From the NCBI GenBank assembly GCA_946807835.1, contig OX327699.1, forward strand, positions 5,635,001 to 5,699,000: 64,000 nucleotides of DNA, in the 5' to 3' direction. This DNA is from Ailanthus altissimus. Lineage: Eukaryota > Streptophyta > Magnoliopsida > Sapindales > Simaroubaceae. Below the pieces are notes generated by a model, which saw only the letters and a list, made by a program, of their open reading frames with translations, searched no databases and had not been told where the DNA came from. Numbering within the stretch: the stretch's first letter is position 1; each line of letters starts with the position of its first letter. Shown here piece by piece: positions 1 through 10,994 of this stretch. The translations under genes were made by a program, and so were the position numbers.

Positions 1-265
1 CTGACCCGTGCTTGTTTCTTGATTACATACTCAAATCTTTTCCAGAAATGAACAGTTTAGGAATTTACATTCTCTTGCCGTGAAGTTACCAGAGTATTTT
101 GGAGTCGTTTGACATGATCGTTATCTTTCATGAGCTGCCGATATTTGTGTATATATTTTGTATTCAACTATCAGTGACAAAATACAGATACTTTATATCA
201 AGGGTCACCCAAATGGGGAAGAATGCCTTGAGTGGTGTCACTGGTATGTAAAAGGAGAGAGAAAA
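1..265. other. Flank left of copia A, no gene recognised
   Basis: I see no convincing gene or repeat here. Short open stretches exist, but none has a recognisable domain. It is the sequence into which, or beside which, the first copia element inserted. Confidence 0.4.
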
Positions 266-630
266 TGATAATGTGAAATTTTGTTCAGAGAAGTAATTTT
301 ACGAGAAAGTGTATTTTCCAGGAAAGCAACTAAAGACGCCCTAAACAGGGGATGTAGCTTTGAAACTATCTGGAGCTTTTACTGATGAATTATCTAACTA
401 ACAAAGACTGATTAATGAGTCTATTTATAGGTTACAAATCCTAATCTGATCAGGAAAATATCATATATACATTTGACGGGAAATATTGTTATAACAATAT
501 ACGAGCACCATAATCGTTTTCATTCATGTCAGCTGCTGAATAAAAGCTTCTATCCACCTCGGCATTAGTAAAAGCTCTGCCAACTTTATTAGCTAAGTCA
601 GTAAAGGTAATTAAACACTTAATTCTTTAA
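266..630 (-). repeat. Copia A 3' LTR
   Basis: This stretch matches 7946-8263 along its length, for example the shared GGGAAATATTGTTATAACAA and the shared segment around TAAAAGCTTCTATCCACCTC. On the minus strand the LTR should begin TG and end CA; the right copy does, while this copy has lost the starting TG through mutation. Confidence 0.75.
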
Positions 631-639
631 TCTTGCCTT

Positions 640-2297
640 AAGCTCAACTGACAGAGGCTAGATTGAGCTTGTTGGTTAAGTATGAAACCGTGTCGTGGAT
701 AAGGCCTTGGTAAAAAAATCGGCTATCTTATTAGTTGTAGGGACATACCTAACATCTTCATGGTTTAACATCTTGTCTCGTATAAAGTGAATATCAATTT
801 CGATGAATTTGGTACTAATATGAAATATTGAGTTTGAGTTTGTTATTAAAGAAGCAACTCTTTTGTTGTCACATCACACAATTGGAACATGAAACAACTT
901 TAATTTATTTTTTACAAACAGAGATTTATTCAAGTGAGTTACGATGTAATTTGTGTTAATGCTCGATAATTATTAACCATGTATTGACATTGTATCATTT
1001 TCGTTACAAACTTAGTTTGCATATATATACTAAAAAGGTAAGGGGATATATTGAAGCACAAAGAATTTTGTTTTCTAACTTTTTCAAAGATCAAATTTAG
1101 GTGACTTACATGACAAATACCTAACTTGTTATCAGACCATGCTCTTAGGGCAAACTTAACCCGCATATGTGAAGGGTATAAGGTTCAAATTGTCACTAGA
1201 TTTAAGTAGTAACCATAATTTAAGGTATTTAAGGAGTCTTTTGCAACTTTGCCAATGTAAATAAGTGAAACAAAGAGAAATTGACTAAATTTATTAACAA
1301 TATAAGATATCTTTGATATTGTGATTGTAAGATTCTGCAGAGCCCCTATTTTACTTTTATACAAAGCAACATCTTTAAATTGAACTACCTTTTCTCTAGT
1401 AAGCTTCACTCTTGAGCTCATTGGTCTAAGGCTATTAATAGCACTATATTATTTTTTTGTTAATAACTCACTTGTGTATTTGTTTTTGAAATAAATTGAA
1501 TTCCATTAAAGAAATACAATAAAGATATAATATTAGGGGTTTCTAATAATATAACGAGTGCTCGACCTCAACCCCTTGATACTAAGAGGAATAGTAATAT
1601 CTTTAACTAGAGAAACCCTTTTGAAGAAATACAACCATAATAACTAGGGACCAAAGAAAACAGCCCTCGCGTAAGTGGAAAAAATACAAACACCATTACA
1701 ACAACCAAACTACATACAAAACACATACAAAACAAATACAAAAACAATCAACAAGTCCCAGGAGAACCAACACCAAGTAAATCCCAAATTGCATAGCTCG
1801 CTAATTGGAGTTTGGTGCCGTTGGAACAATATCCTCATTTGCCAAAAATGGTCGGTGATTGCTAACCCTACAGCGGAGCAAAGCAGCGATTAGGATAAGT
1901 AAATCCCAAAAACACCAACAATTCACTTGTGCCTTTAGCTTAGCACAATTGCAAAAGCTAAGCCAATTTTTGTAACCTCTATGCTCAAGAAGCAATTAAG
2001 TTCACCAAACTCTTTTAAAGCAAGTACTATATTGAGCTAATTAATGACTTATTAGAGTATTATAGAATCAATGCCTGTGACTATGACACCATATACGCAT
2101 ACAAGCATCAATATAATACTACTGCAATCATGCTTGACAAATAAAGAGTATCTAATTTTGTATTATAAGCCCCCTTAAATAATAAGTGCAGCCTTAAATT
2201 TCTCATACCAAGCTCTTGGAGCTTGTTTCAACCCATTAAGAGCTTTTCTCAGTTTACACACATAGCTTTGTTTTCCCTTGACTTGAAAACCTTCACC
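640..2297 (-). pseudogene. Copia A RT C-terminus and RNase H (unit A)
   Basis: At 2160-2297 the minus strand encodes [20 protein letters not shown], the copia RT signature. At 650-830 it encodes TKFIEIDIHFIRDKML followed by IADFFTKAL, the RNase H C-terminus that precedes the polypurine tract. Between them lie decayed RT/RNase H sequence and the LINE insertion. It is the left copy of the tandem duplication whose right copy is at about 2310-3360. Confidence 0.8.
1482..1922 (-). mobile_element. 5'-truncated LINE (3' end only)
   Basis: This block is present in the left but absent from the right tandem unit of copia A, so it is an insertion. It is flanked by 14 bp direct repeats: TCACTTGTGTATTT (1468-1481) and TCACTTGTGCCTTT (1923-1936), 12 of 14 identical. 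On the minus strand it ends in an A-rich tail (TTTATTTCAAAAA) after a T-rich 3'UTR-like region, as plant L1 elements do. No RT coding sequence is left. A SINE is the other possibility, but I see no Pol III boxes. Confidence 0.6.
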
Positions 2298-2309
2298 CTA
2301 ATACCAAAA

Positions 2310-3760
2310 TCATTTTCATTCATGCCAACTGCTGAATAAGAGCTTCTATCCACCTTGATATTAGTAAAAGCTCTGCCAACATTAATTAGCTAAGTTAGCC
2401 TAAAGGCTAGATTGAGCTTGTTGGTTAAGTATGAAACCGTGTAGTGGATAAAGCCTTAGTAAAAAAAATCAACTATTGCGGAGGGTGTGATTATAAAATA
2501 TTGAGTTTGCTATTACATAAGCTACTTTTTTGTTGTCACACCATACAATTAGAACATGAAACAACTTTGATTTAGTTTTTGCAAACAAAAATTTATCTAG
2601 TGAGTTATGTTGTAATTTGCGTTTGTGTTAGATATTCATTAGCCACTTATTGACATTCTTCATTACAAGCCTAGTCTACATATGTGAAGGCTATCGAGTT
2701 CAAATTAACATTGGGTTTAAGTAACAAACCATAATTTATAGAACCTTGAAAGTATTTGAGGAGCCTTTTGCAACTTTGCCAATATAAATTAGTAGGAGTA
2801 AAGAGAAATTGACTAAGTTTATTAATAAGGTAAGATGTCGGTCTTATGAGTGTAAGGTATTGTAGACCCCTTATTTTACTTCTATACAAAGCATTATCTT
2901 TAAATTAAGCTCGTTTTTCTCTAGTAAGCTTCACTTCTAAGCTTATTAGTCTAAAGCAGCTAGTAGCACTGGCCATATGTTTGTTTCTAACAACTTATTT
3001 ATGTATTTAGCTTTGCACAATTGCAAAAGCTAAGCCAATTTTTGTAACCTCTATGCGTAAGAAGCAATTAAGTTCACCAAACTCTTTTAAAGCAAGTACT
3101 ATATTGAGCTGACTAATCATTTATTGTAGTATTGTAGAATCAATGCCTGTGACCATAGTACCATATATACATACAAGCATCAATATGATACTACTGTGAT
3201 CATGCTTGACAAACAAAGAGTATCTAATTTTGTACTATAAACCCCTTAATTAATAAATGCAGTCTTAAGTATCTCATACCAAGCTCTTGGAGCTTGTTTC
3301 AACTTATAAAGAGATTTTAGTTTACACACATAACTTTGTTTTTTTGTTGACTTGAAAATCTTCATATTGATATATATAAATTGTCACATTAAGATCTCAT
3401 TCAAGAAAGATTGTTAAATCAATCTACCTTTGTGTCCATCCTTCTGCAATAACTAAACTAAGTACAAGCCTTATAGTACTTGTTCTTATAATAAGGCTAA
3501 AAGTTTCAATAAAGTCCACTCCAGAGTTTTGATGGCAACCTTAGCAACCAACATTTCTTTTATATCTGGAGCTGCTTCTATCTAGGTTCATCTTAACCTT
3601 AAACGCTCACTTATTACTAACTATTTTGTAATCTGAATGATAAAGAGCTAAACTCTAAGTATTGTTTTTAGTAAAAGCTTAGTATTCTTCATTCATAACT
3701 TGTTTCCAATGTGGTAAGCTTAAAACTTGACTTACACTATGAGGTGTATAATATGACCCT
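2310..3760 (-). pseudogene. Copia A reverse transcriptase (unit B)
   Basis: Reading right to left, the minus strand gives HWKQVMNEEY, a phrase like DYKIV, then GVDF-ETFS, then KLK, then the region equivalent to [12 protein letters not shown], and finally FGELN-FLSIEVTKIG-like sequence. This is the N-terminal half to palm of a copia RT (PF07727 type). It is out of frame in several places. Its left end runs into a second partial LTR (about 2310-2400), which marks the junction of the tandem duplication. Confidence 0.75.
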
Positions 3761-4224
3761 TCATAGCAGGCAATTATAAAGATGTTAGGTTTATAGATTT
3801 CATTCTTAGATATGGTAATCATTGGGTGTACATTAAAATTGTTGCTTTGCGTATTATTAAATAGAATTGGTTCACTTGTATTGACATTAATTTTGAATTC
3901 TATAGATGAAGATATTTTAGGTATAACGAGTTTGGAAGAATTTTAAAAAAGATTTTTCATGATAGACGTTTTTAGGATATTATGTTTTAGGTTCCTCTAT
4001 TGGTTCAAGCATAGTGTTATATAAAGAGTTTTGTTGAGAAATTGGCAAGTGAGTTGAAAGATTATTGTTGGAATAACTTCAAATGTTCTAGTATTAGTTG
4101 ATATTGAAATAGTAAGACAGGAGAGTGTGAAAAATATTGAATAAGATAATTTTATGAGACTGAACTAATGTTTGAGTTATTTTTCAATGACTCTTTACTA
4201 TGAAAGGCAAGATATTTTTCAAAA

Positions 4225-5588
4225 GGGAGAAGTATTGATGGACCCCCTTAGTTTGGTCTAAGTGTTTAAAATACCCCTTTATTTTCAAAAATGCCTTGAA
4301 CACTCCGTCCGTTAGTTCCCTCTGTTAATTTTGATAGCAAAAAGGGTAAAATGGTATTTGGCAGAGAAAAACAATTAAAAAAGAATATTAAATAATAAAC
4401 AATCTCCTTAAACACTCTTTTTCTTCTTCTTCTTTTATTTTTTTCTTCCATTTCCTTTTTCTTCTTCCATTGTCTACTTCTTCGATTTTCTTCTTCTAAT
4501 TTCTTTTTCTTCTTCCAATTTCTTCTTCTTTCTTTTTTTTCTAGTAATGTGAAGTTGCGACCTAAAAAAACCTCTAAAAAATAAACACAAAACAAAAAAC
4601 AAAATCCTATAAGAAATTAAACCCAAAATTTAGGGTTTGATCCCGCTCACATTAAATATTTGTAAAAAGTTTATTAATATTAACAATTTAAAAAAAGACA
4701 TTGATTTCCATTAAGAAACAACCATGAGTCTCTATGAATAGACTCTTTTACTTAATCTTCCAAATTGACTAATAAGAAATCGAGATTATTGGAGAAGCGC
4801 ATGTGGTATGATACACAACCCAACAAGATATAAGATTGAAAATCTCTTGCGTGCTAATGAAATTATTAAACAACTTAAACAAATAATTAACACCTACTTT
4901 TATCCTGAGTTGCTGATGCAAAGTGGCCTTGCTACGTCTATGGCCGTGATCAGTAACAAGTGCTTTCCTGGTAGAAGCAATTTTGTTAGGAACCAATAAA
5001 GCCTTAAAACTCGTTTGTAGGGGGATTTATGGAATATATTTTCGAGCGGCAAATAGATTACGGAGATCCACAAAAGGCGTTGATTTCCCATTGAGCATAG
5101 TCTCTAAAAAACTTTGGGAACTTTTTTTCTTCAAAAAATTAGAGGAGTAGTTCGAGTTTTGACTTCTTGGGTTTTATGGTTATTGTCATCTCAATTCTCA
5201 ATCTCATTTTGTTTTTTACTTTTTTGAGCAAAAGAAAGATGAAAATAGCTACTATGGCCATTTTTGTTTATATTATTTGTTTATTTATTTTTTTGTGAGC
5301 AAAGAGGACAGAAAAAAATGAGAAAGAAGAAATTGTTTTCAGAAAAAATGAGAAGAAGAAGAAAAATAGATTGGGCAATGATTTAAAAATGTATGTGGGG
5401 CAAGCTTCAGTCATTTAAATGCACACATTCTAATAAAGGGTAAAATCGTAACTTTTATTGGATTGGTCAATATTCTATCAAAACTAACAGAGAAAGTTGA
5501 TGGACGGGGGTTTCCAAGGTATTTAAAAAAATAAAAGGGTGTTTTATTCACTTAGGCCAAATTAAAGAGGTCCATCAGTACTTCTCCC
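4225..5588. mobile_element. Non-autonomous Mutator-like element
   Basis: Terminal inverted repeats of about 110 bp start GGGAGAAGTA at both ends; left and right share GATGGACC, TTTGG-CTAAGTG and CTCTGTTA-TTTTGATAG. They are flanked by TTTTCAAAA (4216-4224) and TATTCAAAA (5589-5597), a 9 bp target duplication with one mismatch, the length made by Mutator transposases. The interior has purine/pyrimidine-rich blocks (4395-4545 and 5320-5365) and a middle part at 4700-5110 of unknown origin with no recognisable protein. It has no transposase and sits inside copia A, so it came later than that element. Confidence 0.8.
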
Positions 5589-6959
5589 TATTCAAAATAC
5601 AAGTCTTTTTCATTAAATTCTACATGTCTTGCAATATACACTCTTTCATTTGAGCCTAAGCATATGTCTCCCTTATATTGAAGGCTGTATCATAGAAAGA
5701 CACACTTTTTTGTATGAAAGAAACATTCTATTAATAAGGAATACGACTATAAAAAAACATCCCACTAGAATTATAATGAAAGTTTACTTTTCAATTTTAG
5801 TGATATGTCTATGTTTTTTCTCAACTTTTTTATTTTGGTGGTCAGCATAGGGACATGAGAACTTACATGTGATCACCTATTCTTTCAAATGATTGGTTAA
5901 AGCTATAAACTCCCCCTTAAGTCAGATTGGAACATTCTAGTTTTTCTATTTATATTACATGAATTTGAAAGGTTTTAAATATGTTTGCAACTTGTGACTT
6001 GAGTTCAAGTGGATATATCAATGTAAATCTTAAATAACCACCTATACAAATCATATAATATCTAAATACATCTCTTGACAATGACAATATAAACGTTGAA
6101 CCTCAAACATTATAGTATATAAGTTGCAAAGGTTCAGTTGTTTTGGTATCTAATAGTCTAAAGTGCAATTGATGATTTTTCTCATCTAACAAGCATTACA
6201 AAAAATCGATAACAAAAGAACTTTTATTGATTTTTGAGAGTGTAGTACAAGTTGAGGTAATTTTTTTTAAAGACTTCTTAATTTAAATGACCAAATGTTC
6301 TATGTAGAAGATCATTTGTAACATCTAAATGACATTAGCTGGATGAATTCTTAAAGTGAAAGAAACTAAAGAAACACTTTGATATTATGACCTAGACATT
6401 TTCCATAATATGAGGTTTATTAGAATTACAAGAAGCAAACAAAGACACTGCTGGTAATAAGAGACTTGATACGACATTATTAATGACATTTAAAGACTTA
6501 TTTGACATAGCAAAATATGTGTGGGTTTATTTATTAGCTGATATAGTCCATCCTTAGTAATCCCTCTGAGAAGAAGTATCTCTTTCACATTCTTAGCAAT
6601 AGAAGTATGTTTCATAAATTAAACAGTTAAATTTTTATCAAAGACTAATTTTGAAATACTGATAAGGTTTTTAGTCATGCCAGGTACAAAGCAATATATA
6701 TTTAAGATGCAAGATATTATAAGTTTGTAATGATGAAGCAACATGTTCCGCTATGCATTATTTTTAATCTGTTACCATTTTTAGCTAAGATAGATTCATT
6801 ACCTCTGTACTATTTCCTTATAGCTATGTTATTGAGATTATTGGTGACATGATTAGTAACAATATTGTCTAAATACAAAGCATGATCCTCATTGACATCA
6901 GGAGTTGGACTAGGTGCAATAATAAATGTAACAATCGGTAGTTGATTATTAACCTGAAC

Positions 6960-7330
6960 TAGTGGTTCAAATTCCTTATTAAATTGATTCTAATATTTAA
7001 GAACTCCATGTCCAACCTTGAAACAAATCTAACATATTATTTAAGGTTTAGTTCTATTTTAACTTCCAAAATCTTGTTTTGTGTTTTTACATTTTCCTTT
7101 GTATCCACCTTGACCAATCTATCCATTAGAGTTATTTTGTCCACCAAAGCATTTATTATAACCTTTATATCCACCATAGTTTTCATTGTCACGTAAACTT
7201 TTGCTTCCTTGTAGATTGAGCAACATTAGTTGAGAAATTTCTAGATGAATTCATAGTAGACAATTTAAGTCCACTTTTATGAGTCAACAAGATTAAGTAG
7301 ATTTTTGTTAAACTCAACTCATCAGATCGA
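6960..7330 (-). pseudogene. Copia A gag fragment with zinc knuckle
   Basis: The minus strand encodes a Gly/Asn/Tyr-rich stretch (NENYGGYKGYNKCFGG) followed by CQICFKVGHGVLKY, which is a CCHC zinc knuckle (C-X2-C-X4-H-X4-C) with the last Cys changed to Tyr. This layout is the nucleocapsid end of a copia gag. Stops and frame changes interrupt it. Protease and integrase should lie between here and about 3750, but that stretch is too decayed, and too broken by the MULE at 4225-5588, for me to read. Confidence 0.7.
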
Positions 7331-7920
7331 ACTGAAAGAAGCACAACAATAGGTCATACTGCGAACCTAAGCCAATAAGGGGGGTTTTTCAACTATAGCT
7401 AGATTATTTCCAATGATTTTTGTTTTCACATAATTGTCACTTATGCTCATTGAAACTTTCCTTACTGTTTGGAACTGAGCTCTTATTTATGTCAACCTAG
7501 CTATGGATTGACTACCAATATTTTCTCTAAATGCAATTAGATCTCAGTAAAATTTTTACAATGAATTATCGAGCTTAAGACTGTCTCACTCATTGTTGAG
7601 AACAACCAACTCATTAACAAAGCATCTTGCTTCCTCAAGATCTAATACTTTAGATTTATAGTCGGCAATACTTTTGAATTAGTGCTTGATTGAGTTGAGA
7701 AATGATCAGGACATGTTTATCCCCAATCAGTAATTCTTCCAAGTCATTTCATCTTGCTAAGGCAAAAACTTGTGACTTTTATGACAGAAAATTACTATAA
7801 TCAAATGTCATTAGATTTGAAAAGCTAAAGGAATTTATATGACTATTAATAAGAGTATTGTTTGTGTTTAAAGGTAGGCTGAGTATGCTACTTCTGTATT
7901 AAAAGAAGAAGTATGAGTCA

Positions 7921-7934
7921 TGGCTCTTATACCA
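7921..7934 (-). promoter_or_regulatory. Copia A primer-binding site (tRNA-iMet type)
   Basis: The minus strand reads TGGTATAAGAGCCA, one change from the initiator tRNA-Met complement TGGTATCAGAGCCA used by many plant copia elements. It sits about 10 bp inside the 5' LTR, where minus-strand DNA synthesis would start. Confidence 0.8.
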
Positions 7935-7945
7935 AGAGAAAAAAA

Positions 7946-8263
7946 TGATAAAACTAAAGTTTTGTTCGGAGAAGTAATTTTTTATTTAGAAAGTGTATTT
8001 TTCAGGAAAGCAACCAAAAACACCCGAGACAACAAATAACTTTTAAACTTTTTGGAATTTTTATTGATCAAGAAAATATTAGCTATGAAAGTGGATCTAT
8101 TACATTTAGTGGGAAATATTGTTATAACAATATCCTAACACCATAAAAGTTTGTGTTCACGTCAACTATTGAATAAGAGCTTCTATCCACCTCAACATCA
8201 GTAAAAGCTTTGCTTACATCATCAGCTAAATCTACTGTAGTAATTTTACACTTCATTCTTTCA
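7946..8263 (-). repeat. Copia A 5' LTR
   Basis: Direct repeat of 266-630, with TG...CA ends on the minus strand (plus-strand ends TGATAA and TTTCA). It is somewhat shorter than the left copy because of small deletions. The primer-binding site lies just inside it. Confidence 0.75.
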
Positions 8264-10554
8264 AGAGGGACAAATGAGGGGTACGCCTTGTAATTTTTTT
8301 AAAAAAATTTTTAAAATGAACATATAGTTTATAAGATATTATTATAGAAGTTCAAATACTTTGTTTTTCCTTCCTGAAACTAGTTTGGCACTAAATTCAA
8401 ATTTTGTAATAAATTGGTGGTTACAGTGTAAATGGTGATACTCTTTTGTAGATCATAAATAGAAAAAAAGTAATCTTTATAGATTTTACATTCCTTAGAG
8501 CATGTTCAGGCCATAACCCATTCTTTCAGGTTGAAAGAGTTTAAGTGAAGCTTACATGAAATCTTTTCAAATTTTTTAGTGAAAATTCTATTGGCATTTT
8601 TTTAGTAAAGTTTTTACTTTGATATGAAATTTATTTGGGCAGTTTATTGTAATATAATAAACATATGAGTTTAGTTTTAGAATAGTACTACGCTTATAAC
8701 GTAATGTTAAGCCAACTTTAGAACTTAACAAACTAAAAAAAGTAGAGCGATGTTTTACCTTTTGTCTCTTAAAAGTCGGTATCATTTCTTCATCCTCATC
8801 AGTAGGAGGAATGATTCCTTGTGAAGGCACGACTTCTGCAAAACAATCAACATTGGCTTAAAAGGTTAGAAAGATCAATAAAGAATGAAAAACAAATTAA
8901 ATAGTACATTGTTGAGTAATATCTCCAAGGATTATAGTCGACTCAGGGTAAAACTATAACTTATCATTTTTAAGATCTTCTAAATACTAGCCAATCCAAC
9001 TTGGTCGATTTTTATGGCATTTTCCTAAGATTTCACTGATGCCAAAATTAGCAGTTGATCTACAAAAAGCTATCAAAGAAAATTTTATTAAAGCAAGGGG
9101 CGTCAATTTGAAGCCACTTTGTTTGACATTCAATGGTTGACCATTTATATTCCAAAAGTAGCTCTTTCTTTCTATGTTGACATAAGCATTTCATTAATAT
9201 AATTTCACTTAAAGACATAATACTTCTTAAAAGAAAGGATTTCTTGAATATGCTTACCCTGAGTTTTGGGCTCGTCGACCTACACATCACTATTAGCATT
9301 AGAACTCTCATCATCATCATCATTGTCATTAAAATTATGCAATGTAAGTGCTTCATCAAGTGATAGTGTGAAATGCATGTTGACTATTTGTGTCCAAAAT
9401 CATAAAAAAGATCAAGCTCCCCAGAAGAGATAGAGAGATTGATGAGCTGCAAAGATCTTTTGTGCCGATATTTATGAAGTCTTTTTGACATATTATAGGT
9501 CCTTAAAAAAGACTGTAGTCTTGAATGTTTGTTTAGCAGTAAATAGATTGGGGTGAGGGATAGCTTAGAACAACTTAATTACTGACTGACCCACTGTGGG
9601 TGATATGTTTTGGTCCCACACTTATTGTTATTGGTTATGGCTATAATGGCTCTATAGTGCAAGTCTCTTACAATCAAGTAGCTAACCCAAGAGTTGTGTT
9701 AGATTGCATAAAGGTCAGCATTCTTAAAACTTGGTTGACAACCTTCGTAAGATCACCTTGCCTATTTAGGGCTAAGCTTGGCAGGTTTAAGTCAACAAAA
9801 GTTCTTATCTTTAAAATAAGTGGTAGTACAGTCAAGCAGCTAACCTAAGAGTTGTGCTAGATTGCATAAAGGTCCACATTTTTAGAACTTGGTTAACAAC
9901 CTTCGTAAGACTACCTTGCCCACTTAGGGCTAAACTTGGCAGGTCTAAATTGGCAGAAGTCATTGTCTTCAAGATAGGTGGTGTAGAAATACTTAAAGAT
10001 AAGTTTTAAATCTGTCGTGCTGAGCTCACCATTGAACCAACAAAGGAGCATAGCAACTGATTCGGTTTGAAGGTGACTCTGAGATGGTTTTGAAGAAATG
10101 AGGAAAGTAAGCTGACATCCAGAAGTAAAGCATCTAGAGTAGTATGCCAGCATTAGGGAAGATTTTCCTACCTTTGGAGGGAAGGATTTCATACAAGCTC
10201 CTATAAAGATGAGAGAGGAAAAAGGGACTTAAAGCTAATTCAGTTTCATTGGCTAAGGCAACTATAACTTTTAAGTATTTTTTGGAATTTTTTTGGGAAG
10301 CATAATGTTGGCCATACTTGAATAACTAATAAGGAGTAAGGCAAAATATTCTAACCTAGAAGGGGAGGTCGACTTCTATCTAAATTTACTCATAAACGTC
10401 CCAAAGCATAAATCAACCTTAGTGACCTTTAGGTCAACTTCACTAATAGACAAAGAGTGACTAACATCTACCTTATTGACGAGAATATTGAAAAGGATAG
10501 TAAGATCATACATAGTTGGGGTCATAAAGCTAAGTATAAAGCAAAAGGTGTAAA
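8264..10554 (-). other. Degenerate repeat-like block, possible gypsy-type remnant
   Basis: No intact gene is visible. The minus strand has broken open stretches: an acidic/basic piece at 8588-8830 and a piece at 9911-10192 containing LKLIFKYFYT and FRPAKFSPKW. The latter distantly recalls the plant 'putative gypsy-type transposon' (PF04195-like) region, but this is weak. The block continues at 17273 on the other side of the gypsy insertion. Confidence 0.3.
9675..9990. repeat. Two-copy 158 bp tandem repeat
   Basis: CAAGTAGCTAACCCAAGAG at 9675 recurs as CAAGCAGCTAACCTAAGAG at 9833, and the match continues through TAGGGCTAAGCTTGGCAGGT / TAGGGCTAAACTTGGCAGGT. The two units are head to tail with a period of 158 bp and are clearly diverged. 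Confidence 0.85.
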
Positions 10555-10994
10555 TGATAAGGGCATTTTGTCATTTATTTTCTCATATTATTATCTTAAT
10601 ATTTTATTATCTTATGAGAATAAAAGACTATTTATGTGCATTATTGCTTATTTATAGGGCTTGGACTAAAAAAGATGCAAAATTAGAGCAGGAACGCAAA
10701 ATCGCAAAATCGCAAAAACGTTGGACTAAAATACAAGATATTCAAAATATACACCCGTTGCCCCCAATGCTACAAGAGTTTTCAACCTAACGCTGAGACC
10801 TTAAAAAGAAAAGGAAAATTAGAAAAATGACTTGTTTAATTGTAATTTTGTATCCCAACACTGACTAGCCATCGCGCCAGCGTTAGCCCAACGCTCTAGT
10901 GCTATGTCCTCATCGCTTCAGCAATATAAGCCTTTGAATGTAACGCCATAGCGACAACATGGTAATGTTAGGGCCAGTGCTTACATTTCATCCC

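Larger units (their letters stand above)
500..3360. repeat. Partial tandem duplication inside copia A
   Basis: The order LTR end - RNase H - RT occurs twice. Matching pairs include 658-705 with 2405-2455, 1200-1440 with 2700-2960, and 1945-2235 with 3015-3310. The right copy starts with about 90 bp of LTR sequence (about 2310-2400) in the middle of the element, so the duplicated segment included part of the LTR. The spacing differs between pairs because the left unit has the LINE insert and the right unit has deletions. Confidence 0.75.
266..8263 (-). mobile_element. Copia A: old Ty1/copia LTR retrotransposon
   Basis: The element runs right to left. A pair of similar LTRs (266-630 and 7946-8263), a primer-binding site matching initiator tRNA-Met just inside the right LTR, a gag CCHC knuckle near 7000, and RT and RNase H fragments between 640 and 3750 are in Ty1/copia order on the minus strand. 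Every frame is full of stops and frameshifts, and the LTRs are visibly diverged, so it is inactive and old. It was enlarged by a partial tandem duplication of its 3' third, a LINE fragment and a Mutator-like element. I could not find a matching 5 bp target duplication at its ends (flanks GAAAA and AGAGG). Confidence 0.85.

Noticed and set aside
4266..4595. Open reading frame rich in Lys, Glu and Arg on the minus strand
   Set aside because: It overlaps the terminal repeat and a CTT-rich tract of the MULE at 4225-5588; it is low complexity, not a gene.
9911..10192. Minus-strand frame ending FRPAKFSPKWAR as a possible gypsy integrase C-terminus
   Set aside because: The likeness is to a few residues only and the rest does not fit; I keep it as an unassigned fragment.
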